From Ciona savignyi (taxonomy: Eukaryota; Chordata; Ascidiacea; Phlebobranchia; Cionidae), in contig CH000786.1 of assembly GCA_000149265.1 (NCBI GenBank), forward strand, positions 830,763 to 894,762: a stretch of 64,000 bases of DNA. The letters run 5' to 3'. Positions 59,110 through 64,000 of the stretch are shown one piece after another. The translations under genes and the position numbers were made by a program. The stretch's first letter is position 1, and every line of letters starts with the position of its first letter. Under the pieces are notes generated by a model, which was not told the DNA's origin, searched no databases, and worked only from the letters and a program-made list of their open reading frames with translations.

Positions 59110-61758
59110 ATGCTGAGTTACCAGCACCAGATGAGTTGATCCATCAACTACAGCGCTAGCGGCAATAAAATAGATCAATTGGTTATTATGTGCCGCTTTA
59201 AATGTATCATTGTGTTTATTATTATTATTGACATTGTTTTATGGGTCGTATTCAAAGGTTTTTATTGGGTATATTGTGATTTTCACATTTAAAGGACAAT
59301 TAACGCTCCGACCGTATAGCTTAGGTGAGTGCGTTGCCATTTCAATTAAGAAGTTGTAGGATCAAACTTATTCTGTAATACCACCGTAAAACCCCAAGGT
59401 AATATGATGATTGTCGGTGTGATAATGCTCACTTACTTTTTTCCCGTTCAAGGCGATAATACTTTTTTTGCTTTCGACATGGCTAAGGTGGACATAGAAA
59501 ACATATACACTTGCACCAATTATGCTCTGCTGTTGTTTGTTACCACGGGGACGTGTTACAGGCGTGTGGTACACATATATATATATAGGTTTAAAACGCC
59601 CCACTCAGCCCTAGTGTATACACTTCTGGCTTGAAAATTAAGCCAAATCACGCTTCAGTGTAGACAGTGCTTGAGGGTATCAGCCGATTGATGCATCCCC
59701 GCATAGACATATATTTAATTGATAGCGCGTGTAGCTGAATGGTTAACACGACCAAAACACATTTGAAATTGTATACAAAAAGGAGCAAAGTAACGAGCTC
59801 ATGGTAGGTTTGAAACATAACCCGGTTATAATGGTAAAACACCATTTATAATGTTTAAACGAACGCATATGTCGCAAATTGACAATATGTGTTTAAGCGG
59901 ATGCAATCAGTAACAACACAACAGTCCGATAGGCCAATAAGCTACTGCAGTAGGCTAAGCTTTACATGTTATTATAAAAATAAATAAAGGTAAAATATTC
60001 GATGCCAACCCAATTTGCAATACATAACTATATACGTCCGGCCAAATAATATCCTAAACAAAGTGTAATATGTAAGCAGTTAGGCTTAATGAAGGTACAT
60101 TTCTCTCTTAACTAATTTATAATAGTTTATAACGCTTGTTAGTTCGTGACCTTTTAACCTTTAAGGCTTTCGAAACTTCGCCAGCTATTCGGTTATGTCT
60201 CTGGGCAAGCCAATTAGCGATTATAGTATAAACCCAGTGGATTGTGGGGTTTTACTAGAATTAAACAACGTCTCAATTATATATGACACAGTCCAATTGC
60301 TCAGGTAACTCGACGGTAGACGCGTGGTAATCTGTGGATTGCCCGTGTGTTAACCTCCATTCACGGGATAAAACATGAACCTACCATAAAACTGTGCTGT
60401 AAATTACATTGCTATAAATGTTATATCGCTTAACAAGTTACTGGATTCAACAACCGCTACAAAATGCGTTACCCACGGACACGACCAACTAGCGGCTGCT
60501 TTCGAATTTACCATTTTTTTCCTTCAGTCTCGATCTCATCGCTAACCGGTCAGATCAGGTTGTGTTTCATGATTAACCGACACAAACTTTCGCTATGATA
60601 AAACTAGAATAGTTTCGTAAAGCTTTTTGTATGTAAAATGTTATTTCTTTAAACTTTGGTTAATACACTTTAAAACAGTCAACGTGTAAGTTTCAACTTT
60701 TCAAGTTCGTTGTATTCAGTTTTAAGTTTTAAATAAGTCTGATTTGAGACTAATCGTTAAATTCTGACGTGGCGAACAATATCCCACCACTAGCGGCGTG
60801 GTTTACAATGCGTCAGCTGTTATTTTTTGTATGGATTTTCCACAAAAAGAAAATTAAGTGTCATTTTCGTTTTATCACGTAAAATTGGTTAAGTATAAGA
60901 TCAGTTATCGTAAATGCAAGTTTAAATATTGTTGTTTGGGCTATCATTGATAAATTTTCAAGAGAGAATTAAGATTTTGATTTTTTTTGTTAAATATTGT
61001 TAGGTTAGATAAAGACAATTTTGTGCACCTTCGTTCGTGGATAATGGCCATGTTAAATAAACGGTAATCGAAGCAGGGACACCTTATAAGAAATAAAAAT
61101 TAAAATATGTAAATAAGTAAAAAATAATCAAAATGACAGTGTTAAAAACCTGTGCAAAAACGTTACATGGACCAAAACTTAACAAAACCAAAAAAACACA
61201 AAATACATGAGAAACAGGCGTGCCTCTAAATACTACAAGATTGCTTGGAGTGCTTGGATCATTAGATTGCTATGGAAAGTAATTCTAACTCTGTCCCAAA
61301 CACTAATCTCAACCCCAGAACTAACTTTAACCCCAACCCTAACATTAATATTATGGCTTTTGTATTTACAAAGTATAGTAAGCGATCCAAGAGCTCCAAA
61401 CGACTCAAGCGATCCCAGCGATCTTGTAGTATTCAGAGGTACCGGAGAAACAGTAATGAATATTAACCCATTTAAGGGGCTAGTGTAGAACTCAACTTTT
61501 ACTTCAAGAACGTTATGGTTGATTGTTGCTGTTCTCTCTGTCTCTATAATTGCTGTAGTTAAGACGTGTTCGATAGATTCTTCCTAGTCCAGCTGACCAG
61601 GCTTTATTCCTCCGCCTTAAGGCTCTAACTTAATTAATTTAAGGCTACCAGTCTTCAGATTTTATATTTAAGTTGTTTTTAAGCTGCCTGCGAAAACCAA
61701 CCCCATAAATGTAACTTGCAATTCGGAGAAGCGTTAAGATCAAGAGCCAATCCTCACT
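59110..61758. other. Intergenic stretch with repeats
   Basis: No gene recognised. It contains diverged SINE-A remnants (about 59310-59460 and 60140-60385), a SINE-B (about 59720-59835), and a MITE-1 subfamily copy at 61217-61442 with ends TGCCTCTAAATACTAC and GTAGTATTCAGAGG. The remainder is AT-rich unique sequence. Confidence 0.5.
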
Positions 61759-62772
61759 ATGCAGCCTCCGTCTCAGAATTACCACTACCCGCCACAAGGT
61801 GCCGCGACGCAGGGCATCCCTCCACACGGGGGAGCTATGTACAATCAACCTGGGTATGGCCAACATGCAGCTCCTGGGGGAAATGTAACATATGTAAGTA
61901 TAGAGAGATCAATCTTTGGTGCTTTTTAATTCCCAGCTTGCAGGGTAACACTTAAAGGAGGGAAACTAGTACCGGTAACTAAATTCAAACTAATTGTTTA
62001 ACTCCCTAAACTGCCCTAAACATTAATCTTAGCCCAAGTACTAACTTCAACCCCACGTTTAAAACTTTAATGCCCTAAGCATCATTTTAGCGTGCACTTT
62101 CCCACTTTCCCCTTTTAGTTTTCCCCACCTTGTCTGAACAGGATCACCAAACACCTTATCATGTGAATGTTAATAGGGTGGTGTTAAGAATTTTTTTGTC
62201 ACAATGTGCCATATTTTTCAGTCATTTACCAGCACAATTAGTTTGGACGTTTTACACCAATACGCACAAATTACATAAGCATATTTGTAAACCGTGCGCG
62301 AGTTGATTTGCAAGGTAGGATATTGCTTGTATCAGGGAAGGCTAACCTAAATATCTAAGATCTTTCAAACAACTGGTTTGGTCATTAATCCTATAAAAAA
62401 GAGAAATATATTTTGCTTGTCAAGGAAATCATCAGAATATGTTTTCAGCATATTGGGACAAATATGAAAAAGACAGGGTTATTAAAAACACAAGAGTTAA
62501 TAATCGACATTATTCTGCCATAAAGTGCATAAATGTGTTAGATGACTGGTTTTAATGACTTTTGCATAACACATTTTTACAACTCCCAGATCGCCGTAAT
62601 TTAATACTTTAAACCTTTTATTTCCTCAGACCAATGGAGGAGGGTTGCAAACAACAAAACAAACTCCACCGGCAACCAGTGGTAGTCTACCATCGCAACA
62701 ACCCCCAGTATCTTCCATGAATGGATATTATAATGGCCATCAATACCAGCAGAATAACCCATACGCTGCTCC
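61759..62772 (+). CDS. Pro/Gln/Gly-rich protein, first two coding exons only
   Basis: Exons 61759-61893 and 62630-62772 join in phase and end in phase 2 at a GTAAGT donor; the gene runs past the window end. The 92 codons seen are low complexity: MQPPSQNYHYPPQGAATQG, GYGQHAAPGG, TPPATSGSLPSQQPPVS, YYNGHQYQQNNPYAAP. Such N-termini are usual for SEC24 coat proteins, annexin A7/A11 and several RNA-binding proteins, so the identity cannot be settled here. The intron 61894-62629 holds a MITE-1 copy (61945-62130). Confidence 0.6.
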
Positions 62773-62807
62773 GTAAGTATTATTGGATTTAACTGATATT
62801 GTAAACC

Positions 62808-63003
62808 TGGGGAAAAACTAAATTGAGGGAAAGCATAAAATCGGGAAGGAGGGAAGGAGGGAAACTGCACAATAAATTGAATATTAGGGCATTAGAGTTA
62901 AGTTTTAAACATGGGGTTGGAGTTAGGGTTAATTCTGGGGTTAAGATTAGTGTCTAGGGAAAGGGTAAAATGAATTTTCATAATTTTGGTGAGGGTGAGA
63001 ATT
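62808..63003. mobile_element. MITE-1 copy (reverse orientation)
   Basis: Arms CTAAATTGAGGGAAAGC...GGGAAGGAGGGAAAC and the core GATTAGTGTCTAGGGAAAGG. It lies just inside the intron after 62772. Confidence 0.55.
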
Positions 63004-63065
63004 GAACTTACGACCTGGGAGTAACACCTCCCATGCTCTGACTACTGAGCAACTGAGGCTTATGT
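62990..63065 (-). tRNA. tRNA-like sequence or pseudogene
   Basis: The minus strand reads GCCTCAGTTGCTCAGTAGTC AGAGCA (box A) and GTCGTAAGTTCAATTCTC (box B) over about 73 bases. The stems pair only in part and no confident anticodon could be read, so a tRNA pseudogene or SINE head is more likely than a working tRNA. Confidence 0.35.
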
Positions 63066-63125
63066 GGGGCGGTTTGAACCAGGTTAAACAATTCCCCCAT
63101 ACACACTTAGTCCAATATTGCTTAA

Positions 63126-64000
63126 CCCTTTCACCACGACGGAACTTTTGCCGTTTTTGGCACTTTTGAGTAAGGTTGCTTTGACCTTGTTTGCTGCGAA
63201 TACTGTTGGACTTAGGGAAAAATAATCTATTACAAAGTTGTCCAGTAGATAATTTTCTACAAATTGGTATTTTTATTTTTTTGATGACGTCGTAGAATTT
63301 GTAATGACGTCATAATCAATACTTCATACTTTAATTACTCGTTACTGGTAGCTTGTAGAAGATAGTAATGTATTACAAAGTTGTTCAAAATGAAATTTCC
63401 TACAAAGTTACGTCGTTGATTTTTTGATGACGTCAACTAAGCGGGATGACGTCACACATGACTGACAAATATGGCATTTCATCACCAGAATCACTGTCGG
63501 CCTCGTTCATGCTGGCAGCCTGATCGGCTGTAAACTACCGCGAAGTTGCCATATTTCTTCTGAATATCATATAATAATTGAATAACAAACAAAACAAAGA
63601 CGAAAAAATGAATAAATATCAATATAAATTAGCGAAAGTCATATTAACATATGTATACATATATTGTTGAAAGATCGAAAATGACTGGTAAAAGCGAAAA
63701 CAAAGATGGCTACTGCTAGTTTTATTCTCACAGCAACTAGTGTAACAGTTTTAACTCCCCAGAACACAAAAAAGCGATTGTTTACCTAAAAGTTATACTA
63801 GATACAAAAATTTTTAAGAAAAATGTTTGGAGCAATATTACTCAAAAATTTTAAATGTAAAGGTTATGTTTTTATGCGTTATTTCGAAAGATCTATTCAA
63901 ATGCTTTCCAAAAATGTATAAACTAGAAAAATCCCCCAAGAAACGACTGAATTGTGCATTTTTTTTCGGGGACACTTCTAGGTTACAAATATGTAACCGT
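63126..64000. mobile_element. Possible piggyBac-like element, right end outside window
   Basis: TTAA (63122-63125) is followed by CCCTTTCACCACGACG, the pattern of piggyBac ends. The interior is AT-rich with repeated TACAAAGTTGT and GATGACGTC motifs and no visible transposase. The other terminus is not in the window. Confidence 0.4.

Overview
This window is animal nuclear DNA, most likely from a solitary ascidian close to Ciona. Every protein gene recognised here is a spliced chordate-type gene with GT-AG introns. The introns and spacers are full of tRNA-derived SINEs, short inverted-repeat DNA transposons, minisatellites and TGACGTCA-type palindromes. I joined exons by hand from frame, splice-site phase and remembered family sequences. 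No alignment was run. I saw no operon-like spacing, and no LTR-type or other virus-like element that I could support.

Layout. (1) 1-9575, plus: the 3' part of a metadherin/LYRIC (MTDH) homologue whose first exons lie before the window. (2) 11029-14277, plus: TMEM11, a mitochondrial inner-membrane shape protein, with a non-autonomous hAT element in its single coding intron. (3) 14322-17730, minus: RAD18-like RING plus UBZ4 protein, tail to tail with TMEM11. (4) 18129-25798, plus: TDP2, tyrosyl-DNA phosphodiesterase 2, head to head with RAD18 across about 400 bp. (5) 27247-34649, plus: glutamate decarboxylase, complete through its catalytic core but with one extra base near the C-terminus. (6) 34756-38793, minus: a 12-exon SLC38-type amino acid transporter, tail to tail with GAD. 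(7) 38794-44357: a gene-poor stretch of repeats. (8) 44358-53519: four minus-strand copies of a two-exon gene for an unrecognised 67-69 residue secreted peptide. They sit in repeating units with imperfect palindromes between them. (9) 55383-59109, plus: a secreted protein with one kringle (long inserted loop) and one thyroglobulin type-1 domain. A segmental duplicate left a stray copy of its signal-peptide exon at 51234-51287, inside the peptide array. (10) 61759 to the window end: the first two coding exons of a Pro/Gln/Gly-rich protein that I could not identify.

How the genes relate. RAD18 (DNA damage tolerance ubiquitin ligase) and TDP2 (removal of topoisomerase 2 adducts) probably share one promoter region. 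GAD makes GABA from glutamate, and its neighbour is of the family that carries glutamine and other neutral amino acids, so they are plausible pathway partners. The peptide array and the kringle/thyroglobulin gene form a recently duplicated secreted-protein cluster. That cluster is the least explained and most interesting part of the window.
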